The notes under the pieces: generated by a model
What the model was told of the DNA's origin: nothing
Seen by the model: only the letters and a program-made list of their open reading frames with translations
Databases searched by the model: none
Assembly: GCA_013365365.1 (NCBI GenBank)
Contig: JABVXU010000080.1
Coordinates: forward strand, 62,001 to 126,000
From: Cruorifilaria tuberocauda
Taxonomy: Eukaryota; Nematoda; Chromadorea; Rhabditida; Onchocercidae
Reading direction: 5' to 3'
Length of the DNA stretch: 64,000 bases
Program-made: the position numbers and the translations under genes
Shown: one piece after another, positions 11,901 through 23,628 of the stretch
Layout of the letters: every line of letters starts with the position of its first letter
Numbering within the stretch: position 1 is the stretch's first letter

Positions 11901-14900
11901 TTAAATATATAATAAGTTTACCAATATTAAATTATTATTCATTTGCTATTTATTCTAGTTTGAACTGCTAAAATGCCGTTTACGTTCTGTGCGGTTTGAA
12001 CAGAAATGAGAAATTTGGCGGAGCCCGAAAAGAATAGGATTAATTAACAAGTTATAAAATTAATAAGGTTTAGACTAATTTTCCGGTTTCATTTTAAACC
12101 TACGATTCTTCAATAAACTTAAGTGAAATTAAAATGCGAAGGGTAAATAAAACTTAGAGTACGGCTTAATATTTAGCTTGAGAATTTTTTTTTATTGCAT
12201 GACTATTACAGGCTGATGCCAATTTTCAAATTCTACTATTCTATTGTTTATAACGGAACTTATTTCAGTTCTTCATCGTTTTCTGTAATCAGAAAGGTAA
12301 GAATAGACTTCGACTTTAAGCTATTTCACTTCCTTAAAATTCATTCCGATTATTTTTGTTCAATCCTAGGAAATATTTTTTTTTTATTTTTTTCACAAAT
12401 ACATTTTCCTGAAATCAGAAATGCTCAAATTGTCTTATTCCTTATTTTTAATTAGGTTTTCGAAATGTCATTTCTAGACAGCAATTAAGAGTCATATTGA
12501 ACTTTTATTTTCAAGTCTTGAAGAACGATGTCACTCAGATTTTCTATTTTTTCACTAATATTTTACTCAAATGAAATTTAATAAAATTGACAATTGACCA
12601 TTTATATTTCTCATGTTCTACAGGAAAAGTTGTACATTGAGTTTTAATTCGCCTTAAATTTAATTTGATATGGAATTTGTTGATTAGCACTACGAGCCCG
12701 ATTCCATGCCAAAATTCTCTGATCGATGATCCATGAATATGCTTTATGAGTTGTTTTACATGTGAAACTTATCAGTGAATTTTCTTTCATACATGGCAAG
12801 TCGAATTTTATCAGATTTTCTCTTCGAACTTTCATTAATTTTGCTAATTTCATTTTTAAATTCGTTTCAATGACGAGCTGTTATTATTTTGAAGAGTTTG
12901 TTTTCCAGTTTTTTCTCTTTTTCTTCTTTCAATTTATGCTTCAAATTATTTTCTACGAGTTGGCCGATAATCTCATCTTCAGGATTGGAGCAGAAATGAG
13001 CCAGCACTCTAACAACTCATTTCTTGCCAATTCTGATATCCCAAATAAATGATTTCTAATAAATGAGAAAAAAAAATTAAAAGCTCTTGGCAAACGATGA
13101 AAAAAGAGCAGTGATGATTTGGAAGGTAAGAGAACTCAATAATTATTAAGTGAATATTAAATTGTCAATATTCAATAATAGAATCCATCCTTTCAGTCTC
13201 TCTTTACCTGTTCTGTCTGAAATAAGTTTCAGGGATATTTAGAATGATCAAAAATATTTTACTTTGGAACAGTTTTAAATAATTCATATTTTATACTTAA
13301 AAAGGTTATAACTAATCAGTACAAATGTTAGATGAAAGTTTTTGAGATTATTTTTTTGAAAATCTCTTTCTTCCTCGCCCTGGAAAAACCAAAAGGTCAA
13401 TAGTACAGATGAACCTGATCGCTCAACTGCTGTAGCTATCTAAGTGTTTTACTCTGAGCAGAGGTACTACTGCTTAATCAGGTTTCCTAGATAGACAAGT
13501 CCTGGACTGAGACACATGCAACCTCTCTTCTTTTCTCTGCTAAAGCCACCAAAATTGAACTTCGCCTAGCTTTGTATTAATTTAACTAGACTATTTATAT
13601 GAATGAGATTAAAAACAACGTTGTTAGGTACCTTACAGACATAATGCATAAATACTTCGTCGCCGTCGAGTTGTGGATACAATTGCATGAGATTTTGCGA
13701 CAATATCAATAGTAAAGAGCAGAGGTCAGCAGCGGCCATTGAGCAGAGTGCTATGCCAGTACCATTGCGATATCTTTCGCTATCATTCCTGAAATTGCTT
13801 ATTCAAACATTGTTTTCCGATTATTTGTTATGCTTCTTGTAAAAATTAACAAAATCAAAATAAAACTTTGCAGAAACAAAGAAATGGATGATTTTATTAA
13901 AATTTTTAAAATAAATTAAATTTTTTAATTTGAAACAAACAGATATACATTAAGTTATACACCAGATATATATTATATATTAAGTTACACATATCAAATA
14001 TAAGTATACCTTTATATTAACACTCTTTATATTAACCTTTATAGTATACCTTTATAATTAACACCTAATTGTTTTGAAATTGGATAAATGATAGAAACTT
14101 ACTTGGCAAGTTTTTTCATTCGAATTAACACATAAATATTTGCTGGAATACCAACAATAGCAGCAAGGAAGTAAATAAGTAATGTAACGATTGCCACATT
14201 TCTTACGATCGGATCGTTTACCAAGAAATCCTGTCCATCCATATACTATAATCAAATGCATTACTTAATTTTCTGCTTCTCTTCAATGTCATCTTTTCTC
14301 GAAATAATTTTTAGTTTTTCATTGTAAAATCATTTAGTGTTTTGATAATAGCTTATAAATTTTCATTCTACAAATGAAATTACCGAAATAGACTTAAAAA
14401 GATTTTAAATTATAAAAATATTGTAAGAAAATCATCCATGTTAACAAAATACTTGAATTTTTTATTTTCATTTACTGTCCAACTAAACTTTTCTATCTCT
14501 TAAAATATTTCTTAGATGAAATTTAAAAAAATTACAGCTTTCATTCTAGTTTGTAATTTTTATCATTTTAACAAACTTGACTCTTTCGGTTAATTTCAAA
14601 TGGAAATATTATCAGATTAAAATAAATATTTTAAGTTTAAGATTAGTTTAGAGGTTTACAATTTATAATTAGTTTATATTCGTTATCACTACTAAATTCT
14701 TTGTCTAATTCGAATAAATAAGTTTTTATTTATTCCCATTATTTATAAAACCATGAAGAGAAATATACGAACTGCAAAAAAAATTTTCATGAGGCGATTT
14801 TTTAATTTTTATTTTTTTTGAAATAATAAGTTGAAGCAAAAAATTTAATAATTTGCAAAAACTTTAGTTAATTTTGAGCTTTTTTTTTATTCAAATATTT

Positions 14901-15649
14901 CAGCATTTCTTCTTTGCATTGCTAAATTTAAAAGTTATTTTCAACTGATTGTTAATTTCTTGCGACTCTTTTGTTTCAATCGCATTCCATCCTAACGCTA
15001 AAATATACAAATCAATCATCAAGATAATTTTTTAGCACTTTTAATTCATGATTAAAGTCTATACTTCTCATTTCTTTGACTTCAAAGTGTTCGTTAAAAT
15101 TTCCCCTTCTCTTTCTACTCTCATTTACAGCATTTTCAAATTGAACGTTGTACTTAATCTTGAACGAGCCTTAATATTATTTATTGACAGATACTATCAG
15201 AGTTATCAACACATTTGAATACTGCTTCTAATACTGACTAACTTTTCACTCATTTAAATATTTTCAATAAAAAATATAATTACTCGAATTTTAAAACTTA
15301 TTTAGCATTTTATCAAATCTCAATAGCTTACTGCTTTACAGTTATAGTAATCTCTGCAATTTTTCACAAATCTTTTGTAATTTCTTAGTAAAAGGTAGCA
15401 TTACAGTATTTTAACCCTAAGAGTTAGAATAATTATTCAAGAGAATAGTTAAATGACATTCTGACAAGTAATATTCTTTCATGATAAACAAAAAAGTCGT
15501 TCTAGAATTAAACGAATTAAAAAAATTATTAAAAAGTGCAACAGAATTAGAAAGACAACGAAAAAAAAAGCACTAACTTCATAATCATCATAGCTAAAAT
15601 TGGCAAAACTACCATTCTTTACTGCAAGCTTATCAACAATATTTTTCAT
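8967..15649 (-). CDS. Class A-like seven-transmembrane receptor (orphan, probably peptide type)
   Basis: Nine exons: 15649-15578, 14245-14103, 13788-13632, 11619-11473, 11229-11039 (or from 11244), 10696-10576, 10272-10103, 9428-9343, 9007-8967; about 375 aa. The start follows a TTTTCAG acceptor by one base. The extracellular N-terminus has NGS and NFS glycosylation sites. TM1 contains GIPANIYVLIRM and TM2 contains MAAADLCSLLL, the usual Asp position. A Cys before TM3 (HYVCK) and a Cys in extracellular loop 2 can form the standard disulfide. The TM3 end reads STLRYLAIRHPLF, so the DRY Asp is Leu. TM6 has ICIILNTPENMYRL without the CWxP Trp, and TM7 reads QFAFNAVYLALFVFDKS in place of NPxxY. 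The architecture is a rhodopsin-class GPCR at the plasma membrane; the ligand is unknown. The TM4 acceptor and the last junction are uncertain: a donor at 9326 would give a different tail ending at 8948. Confidence 0.82.
11620..13631. other. Large intron of the receptor gene with a decayed coding-like stretch
   Basis: This 2-kb intron separates the TM2 and TM3 exons. On the minus strand at about 13035-12650 one frame reads as coding-like lysine/glutamate-rich peptide (for example NPEDEIIGQLVENNLKHKL and ISKINESSKRKSDKIRLAMY), interrupted by several stops, and a second frame is open at 12853-12644. It resembles an eroded coding fragment; the origin is unknown. Confidence 0.35.
13950..14060. 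repeat. Irregular AT-rich short repeats (TTATATTAA / TATACCTTTATA)
   Basis: Repeated short words (TTAAGTTA, TATACCTTTATA, CTTTATATTAAC) sit in the intron between the TM1 and TM2 exons of the receptor gene. This looks like slippage-prone low-complexity DNA with no evident function. Confidence 0.5.
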
Positions 15650-18300
15650 TCTGAAAATTTAGTATAATTAAAAACATTGAAACAACCAAACAGCTTTTAA
15701 TTGAAATGCAAACGAAGAAATAGAATCAATAATTAAAAACAACATTTGAAAAAAGGTATTTACTTGTTATTAAGTAGTTAGAATGAAATTTCAAACAATT
15801 TAATTTTGGAATTCAAGTTTAATTTAATAAATCATGAATAAATTTAGCCATGGAATTTAACAATTTGATAATACTGTACTGTCATTTTACTTCATACATT
15901 GAATTTCTAAATAAAATAACGCGATATATGAAAATTCTCGAAGATCATATTTGAAGTTAATTCTTGCAGTTTTATTCAGCTTTAATTTTACAATAAAAAA
16001 TAGAAAAAACTTTTTTCTTTTTTTTTTGAGATAAGAACAATAATTAAACTAAATCATTAATAATTATCAAGAGAAAAATGTTCAGTCCATAAGAACTATA
16101 ATGATTTTGGTGATCTTATTATTGTCTAAGTCATTTCATAAGTTTGCTTGATTTGCTGTTTGTTGAACTGTCTGTAATTTGATTTTGTCATGATTCCTGA
16201 ATTGCCGAATTAGTGAATAGTGGAAATTAAATAATTAAATCAAATTTTTGTTTTGCTACTTTAATCTATTATCATTCTATTTTATGTCTAAACGGTTTTC
16301 GTTCACATACTCCGATAATCTTTACCTCCAAAATATATTCAGATAACTCTCTTGTAATATCATATCCAATAAATCTCTCCGACGTGCCTGACCTCAAAGT
16401 TCACTCAAATCAACAAAAAATGTCGTTCTAATGTCACCTCATTACTGGTAAGTTGTAAATCGCAAGTTACTTACGGTTGCATGTAAACATGCATAAGTCA
16501 TGGTCGTCGTGTCCGTTGTTTTATTTTAGCAGTTAGTCTATATTTAGTCTTTGTGTCTTCGACTTTGTTTACTATCTCAATGGCTAGCTTCCCAATATTT
16601 TCGCTAATTACTTACTTTTGTTATTTCCATAAAAATGGAAGTAATATATTTTATAAAAGTAATATACTCATAATGCTCGAAAACAGTTGCACAAAATTAA
16701 TGATTAACAAAAGGAGATTCTTGTCAAACAAGATGAATCTTTAGGAATGGCGAGATGAATTCACAGTAACATCTAGTCAAAGAAAGTTTTGTAAATTAAA
16801 AGTGAAATACGAAGTACAAGTTCAAACATTCCATAATCTATGAAATCTTGATTTCCTATCTAAAATTTAATTTAATTGAAACAATGCAGCATATCTGCTG
16901 AATCGATGATAATAATAGTCGTATAAGCAAACAGGAGATCTGTTATCAGTTTTGTTTTGGTTTCAAAAAAAGACAATTTATCAAGAGTGACGTGTTAAAG
17001 AGGAAAATGTACTTGGAGAGAGAATCTTCAGAAATAAGCGATGAGCAATATTTGATGCATGCAAATGATATGTATTTGCTGTTTTTTTAACTTCAATGAT
17101 TAAATGAAAAAAGAAATTGGATTATATGAAATATAAGGAAGGAAACGAGTTCTTTTCCATAATTAACAAAATTTTTTTCATTTTTTGATAAATCTAAAAA
17201 AAAATTGAAACAGAATTCACTCCAACCTCAAAATTTATTTATATAATTTTTTTTATGAAATGGAACTGATTGATAAATTCAAAATTCATGTTACCTTGGT
17301 GAAATCCTTGGTCGTGCAAAAAAATACTACACATTCAGTCAAGCCAGCGGCTTGTTTCATTTTATACTAAGAATTGCGAGTTATCGATTTACTTTACCAC
17401 TTATTGTTTATTTGAATTTTGCATGTATTTAATATTGTACGAGTGGAAGATATTCATACGAGTTTAAATTAATAAAATTACTTGGAGATATCTGAATAAA
17501 AACAGAGAAAGTTAAACTTTTTTAGATCTTCCAAATTATACTTATCAAGAACGATATACTTTTAAAATAAATGAAACACAAAGATCTTATTTCAGAAGCC
17601 TTAAAGTATGTTATTTTAAAATATCTTTTCTTTGTAATTTAAAAGCCTTAATGTGTTTTAGAAAAAACTTTTAGGGAGGTTAAAAGTTTATCAGGTGAAT
17701 ATTTTTTAGAAATGTTTGATTAATTTCATTACGAAACCATTTTTTTTTCATTTCCAGACATAAATGAAACCTTTCTTGCTAAAAGCACGAAATTCTTAAC
17801 TCTTAATAAGTTAAATCTTTTAATTGTTTTCAAAAAAAAAACTAAGCACATTAATCTTTGAAATTCTTTACTTTCTAAATTTAATTTTCAAAAAATTCAC
17901 TCTTCTTGTTGCTCCTTCTTTTATTCATTAAATCTTCCAGTAAATTCAAAATTACATAGAATCTAATAAAGCATTTATACTGTCAAGAAATGTGGATGTA
18001 TATCTGAATGAAAAGGTTAGAAGGCATCTATTGCAAATGAAAGAATATAATTATTTCTAAACCATCGCAGAACATCAATGATATCTGTAATAGAAGACTA
18101 TGGGAAGTAAGGCGCAATAGTGTTAGCAACATCAAGTGGCGTTATTAGCATTTGCATAAACGATTTGATTACTTCCGTAAAATATTCTCTCTAGTCTTTT
18201 CTTAACAACAAACTTGTGAAATTAAATCAAAACTTATACAAAAACTCTGACAAATTTATTCATATTAAGATCATTACGCTTTTTTCTCTCTCCTCTTGCT

Positions 18301-18318
18301 CTCTCTCTCTCTCTCTCT
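18301..18318. repeat. (CT)9 microsatellite
   Basis: Nine uninterrupted CT units with CT-rich flanks, in intergenic DNA. Confidence 0.9.
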
Positions 18319-21300
18319 AAAAAGACTTTTACTAATAGCTGTTGGAACGTTCGTTTCCGTCACTCAGGTTGCTTAAATAGACGAAAATTTAAAAGGAAAT
18401 AGCAGCTAAGATGCATTGTTACTTTGTTAATAACTTGGATATGCGATCAGATCACTAAGGTAAGTGAGAGACAAGATGCTGTTCATTCAGTATTTGTCTA
18501 GACAAGGATCTTAGTGACGGATAACAATTGAAGAAAAGGAACTGAGAATATGGTGAAGGTGTGATTCCACTTTAGGCGCTAATTTAATAAAACCTGCTAA
18601 AAGGATCACTTAGATGAACACCGGAAATGAGCGAAAGAACACTTCAATTATGGCTATGTGCATCAAAAACAAAAATGAAGAGATCTTTGTGAGCAAAATG
18701 AAAGTTATGTAAGGCACTCTGCCATGATATGAATTATTAAAAATGGCTTACTATCAATTTGGAAATTTAGTTGAAAATGAATTAGTGTGAGAAAATTGAA
18801 ATGTTAATTGATTGTTTTCTAACTAATAGCATAAATATAACGAGATGATCGAAATGTATTTTAGAAAGCTTTGCAATTTTATCTCAGATTCATAAAAACA
18901 AATTCAGCTTTAAATCAATGATTGGAAGCGAAAATTTCAACCATTTGATGCTTTCACTTGGAAATTCAAATGTTTATTTATTAATGAAATGAAAATTGCT
19001 ACTTGATTTTTCTCTAATAGACCACAAATAACTCTATAAAAGCACATGGTTGTTTGTTTTAGATTTCGTTATATATGAAGTCGAGTTGAGAGATTTAATT
19101 TCAGCAACAACTAATTCAAAATATATTAGTTAAGTTTTGAATTTACTAAATTTCGAGAGAGAAATAGAGGAAGAAAGAGAGAGTAATTTCATTTAATTTA
19201 GCGTTTAAGCACATTTTAATATATCTTTAATATTTTTCATAAATACTTTAAGCTTAGAACTAACAAGCATTGCAGTGCACTCTAATGTATAATTTTTTTT
19301 AAAATTAATAAATTGAAATCCTAAAACATCTCCTCAGCTTAGTCTCATACCCAATGTGGAAAGTGATAATTAAAAAATTAGCCTTAAACAAAAAAACTCT
19401 TGAGAAAATTGAAAAATTCTTAGAATTTCATTTAGTTTTTACTCCTATCAACGTCATGAAAGTTACACGTACATTCTCCCAGCCACAAATTCACAAAGCT
19501 TCAACAATAAAACTACTTTGACTGATAGTGCTATTAAAAAAAACGCAGTATTTATCAGTAAGTTAGCATGCTTATCAGAAGAAGGGAAAAACCAAAAATT
19601 ATAAAAGATCCATTTCAAAAAGACTGCAGAAAAATAATGACAATTGTAAAGTTCTTAGATCAAACTTATCCAGTTAAGTCACGTCATAAGTCGCAGAAGA
19701 CGAAATAGTAAATTTATCTAGCAGAAAAAAACGTAAATTATATATTCCTTGCCATCAAATTTTGTTACTTGTTCACTCCTATTGTATAATTAGATTAAAC
19801 AGTAAAGTAAGTTATTGCAATGTTCTATGTCATAACTATATGAGTGAAAGTATCTGTTATATTGAAACTTGAGAAGATCTAATTGATTGAAAATAAAACT
19901 AAGGTGAAGTAAATGTGTTGCATCCTTCTCGAAATAACAAAATTGTATTTTAATTGAGCAATGCATTTTAGCAAATACTTTTTATAGCACGTCAATTGAT
20001 AGACCATTGTTTATTCTTTTAAAATTTGATAGCATCATTTCATTCTAATTTAAAAAATGGAAATCTCCATTATTGCAGCATTTTTAAAATTTCTTTATTA
20101 TGAAAATTTATATATAGGGCGCTTCAATTTATTGATCACTGACCTCTAGATGACATGTGTAAATTACTTGCTGAATCAATGATTCTGTTCTTCTATCTCG
20201 ACTCTTGAATACATGAACAAATATTTGAATAATATATTAAAAAATTTTAATCTTTCAAAAATGCCATAATGAGTGAAATTCGTTTAATCAACCCGCGATT
20301 CACCGATATAATTCAAGGATGAAGTAAAAACGCAATAATATAAACAGGATGACATTAGTGAGAAATGTTAAGTGATTAATTCTCCGTGGTATGGCGTACT
20401 GCATACATCAATGTTTAATTATGTGTTTGATAATAAGAGTAAGTATCTGGGAGAAATGAAGAAGAGGAAGTTGTTGTTCACTCTTCACTCCACCGTTCAT
20501 TTTTACCGTCTGATTAACTTCATTCTGTCTAGCGGAAATGCTATAATGAAGAATTTCCTCTTCCCAATTAAACCCTGAAATTGCAATAACAATCATGCAA
20601 AAATGTTTACTTCATCCTAGTTCCTCTAGGAATATACAGATCAACTTGAAGTATTTCACTGCAAATAAAATGCCTGCAAAGAGTTCAAAACGAAACATTT
20701 TTGAAGCTACAGTTATAAAATAAATTTTGAAATTAGTGAAATCCGAATTCTTTTTTGCGATTTAAAGTACAGTTGTTTTGCTTTCATCAGAAGATTGTCG
20801 TAGAAGTGGAATAGGAAAAAATGCTATCATTCAACTGAGAACGAACTGCCTCACTTCTTTTTCCTTTGAGAAAAGTAAAAAATGAAAATGAAATAAACGC
20901 CACAAGAAACTGCGCCTCATTCTCATTCAGTATTACACTGTATTTATTTCAAGCAAAAAAAAAATAGAGGAATATAAGTAAAATGAAGATAAGGGTAAAT
21001 GTACAGATAAAAGGAAATACACTATCACTTATCATGTTTCACCATAGTTGCTGTCAGATAAATTCTATCTTGATGAGGTGTAAATTGATTCAATAAGTTT
21101 TTGTCTATATTTTTTAAAATGTGGAGGAGTAGAGGATGATGAGATTATATGTTAGCTAGAGTAAGCTTTAGATTGGCCATGAAAGGAACCAAGAAGAATT
21201 GACACTTGGAAGTATTGCGAAATTTCAAGAATTGACCTTATCGGATATCACTTGCAAGAAATATTACTATGCAACAAATGCGGACGGAAAAAAGTTAAAG

Positions 21301-21987
21301 CAACGAGTTGGAAATTTTGAATTGCATCTCTATTTCAAATGTACAATTAAGTTTTTTTCTCCAATCATTTAAGTGAGGAATTACAGGAAGTTTGATCTTG
21401 CAAGCTTATGTAACACTACTACATCTCTGAAGAAAAATCAATTTCTTGAAGTAAAATATTTTGAAAAATATATCATCAATTTTATTTAAACGAAGAAGAA
21501 GTGCCTATCCAATTAATTGCTAGTAACTGAGTGACATTTCCGCCATAAAGGAAAGTATTAAAAGAGTGAAAAAAGAAGGAATAGCGTTAAAAACGTCAGA
21601 CATTAGGAACAAATTGAATTAAGAAGAAAATAGTAATAAATCTTCTTTGATCAGTCGATGTATCGAAGATCGAACAAACCAGGCCAGGTGTAAAAACAAT
21701 TGGATTAGATTAAAGTATCCTGCAGATATCCTACAGCAAATTTCCCACAGTCTTCATATTACAATATGTTTTTTCGATCGCCAAAATCATTCGAATTACT
21801 GTTTACAAATTCTCCTCTAGAATAGTATTAATTGGATAGCATTTCTCGTCGCTCTTTTCATCATATCCTATTGAAATTTTAATTACACTCTCAAATTTAT
21901 CTTTTAATGCAAGCACTTAATTAATTTTTTCAGTCTTAAGCTCAGCATTAAGCTTATCGATTTGGGAGATTGAGTAAACTGCTTTCA

Positions 21988-22045
21988 AGAATAAGGAATG
22001 CTATATTGCTAAATAATAAATAGAATAAGGAATGCTATATTGCTA
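21988..22045. repeat. 24-bp direct duplication
   Basis: AGAATAAGGAATGCTATATT followed by GCTA occurs at 21988-22011 and again at 22022-22045, an offset of 34 bp. It is a recent local duplication in non-coding DNA. Confidence 0.85.
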
Positions 22046-22739
22046 CATAAAGAGAAACAGAATAATCAGTTTTCTGCAATGATTACTTCAGTATTTTTAA
22101 ACCTTGAACTCTTCTAACCATCAAATACTGTTTCACCAAAGATACCTTCTAATTCTCCTTAAGATATATTACCTGAACTGGAAATCATAGCAATCGGTAG
22201 AATTCTTTTTCAGGTAGGATTGATTGGTCTATCCATCATTTGAAAAATGTATCAGTTCATTTGTTTTCTTCTTTTACGGAATAATGGGAAGATTTAATGG
22301 AACGTTGTATTTCCTAGATTATTTGATTCTGTCTGACTATTACAGTTTATAATAAATACATTAATAAGTTCATGGAAAGTTTATAGCGCTTGGTTTTGTT
22401 TACAGAGAGAAATTTCAATTTTACTCATATATCACATATTGCATGCAGGTTTTCCACTATCAACTTTTTGTTTACTGAATTAGCTTCATCATCTCTTTCA
22501 ATGTTTGAACCGTTGATAAGTTTTATCAGTTGTTGCTTTTGATTCCGTTACTTCCAAACTTTTTTTCTAATTCTACTATTTCTTAATTCTTCTCTGCATG
22601 AGAAAATGCATTAATCAATAGCATTCTCTGATAGGTCATTCCTCAAAAGGTCATGACTATATGTAAAGTTCACTTACGGATTCTTTTTTCCTTATATTCG
22701 TTTAAATAAACAAACAAATGGTTAGAATAGGGAATGAAA

Positions 22740-23220
22740 GCGGACCGCATCGGGTGTAAAGCCTGAAGCGAAGTTCCACCGATCATCTCTCTGACATTCA
22801 GCTTATTAATTAGCTATTCATCACTTCCATTTCGCCACTGCTCATCTCCATTTCCCGTTTATAAGGATCGAATGACGGACGATGGAGTTGCATGAATGCT
22901 TCTTTCTTTACATTACACCTTCATGATTCAGTCCCCCGACCTGTAGGAGCTCCCGAGAGTTCCCTCCCAATCACAGTAGATATGTTATGCAGTGAGCGAT
23001 ACTGCCTCTCCTGTCGCACCGCTCCATACATGCCCCACCACCCAACATCAATCGATGGGTGTGTGCGTATGCGTATGCGTAGAGTGTGTTGTACATATGT
23101 GTGTCCGCGCGTTTGTGGTGTGTGTGTACGGGTGAGTAAATAGAATCTCTGAGGTGTGATAAGGGTGCCACTGGCTCTGTTGGGATGTGTGGCGGCGGCG
23201 TCGTCTACTTCGGCGTAACT
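22740..23220 (+). promoter_or_regulatory. GC-richer segment upstream of Elongin A, probable promoter region
   Basis: Base composition rises sharply against the AT-rich surroundings. The segment has CCCCGACC-type words, a TG-rich run at 23058-23130 and a GGCGGCGGCGTCGTC stretch near 23190. It lies 0.4-0.9 kb upstream of the Elongin A start. Promoter function is inference from position and composition; no TATA box is obvious. Confidence 0.35.
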
Positions 23221-23605
23221 TGAGCTTCTTCATTTCTTTTGAAATCAATAATAAATTACTTTTCGTGTACTCAAATCTATGCTAATTATTTTACTTACTA
23301 AATCCTTGCCTCTATAACTCATGGAATAATGTTCAATACGTATTACTACACGTCAATGGCGTACGCAGCTATGTACATATGTATTATACGCACATATGAA
23401 ACGGAAAAATGAATAGAAAGACGTGTATTATTTGCGCATTTTATCCTCATCAATTTTTAATTGTTATGTGTTAGAACATCGTTGATCAATGGCTTTCATC
23501 GTTTACGTCATGCTATTTCATGGCTTATCGATTTTTTTGTCCTAATCTGTAAACAAAAGAGTTATGAGAAGAAGAGATACATATGGGCAAACCATCCACG
23601 TGACG

Positions 23606-23615
23606 TCTTTTTCAG
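23606..23615 (+). other. Splice acceptor just upstream of Elongin A ATG (possible SL site)
   Basis: TCTTTTTCAG ends 13 bases before the ATG at 23629 and matches the nematode acceptor consensus. It could accept a spliced leader or close a 5'UTR intron; sequence alone does not decide. Confidence 0.5.
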
Positions 23616-23628
23616 CACTTATCGCAGA

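Larger units (their letters stand above)
15650..23615. other. Long divergent intergenic region
   Basis: About 8 kb between the receptor gene (leftward) and Elongin A (rightward), with no exon I can support on either strand. It is mostly AT-rich, with homopolymer runs, a CT microsatellite and a 24-bp direct duplication. The last 1 kb (22,740-23,220) is clearly richer in G and C. Because the flanking genes diverge, both promoters should lie here; no specific element is recognised. Confidence 0.5.

Noticed and set aside
22892..23248. Three overlapping open frames on both strands
   Set aside because: They arise from the GC-richer, TG-repeat sequence upstream of Elongin A; the amino-acid composition is simple-repeat driven.
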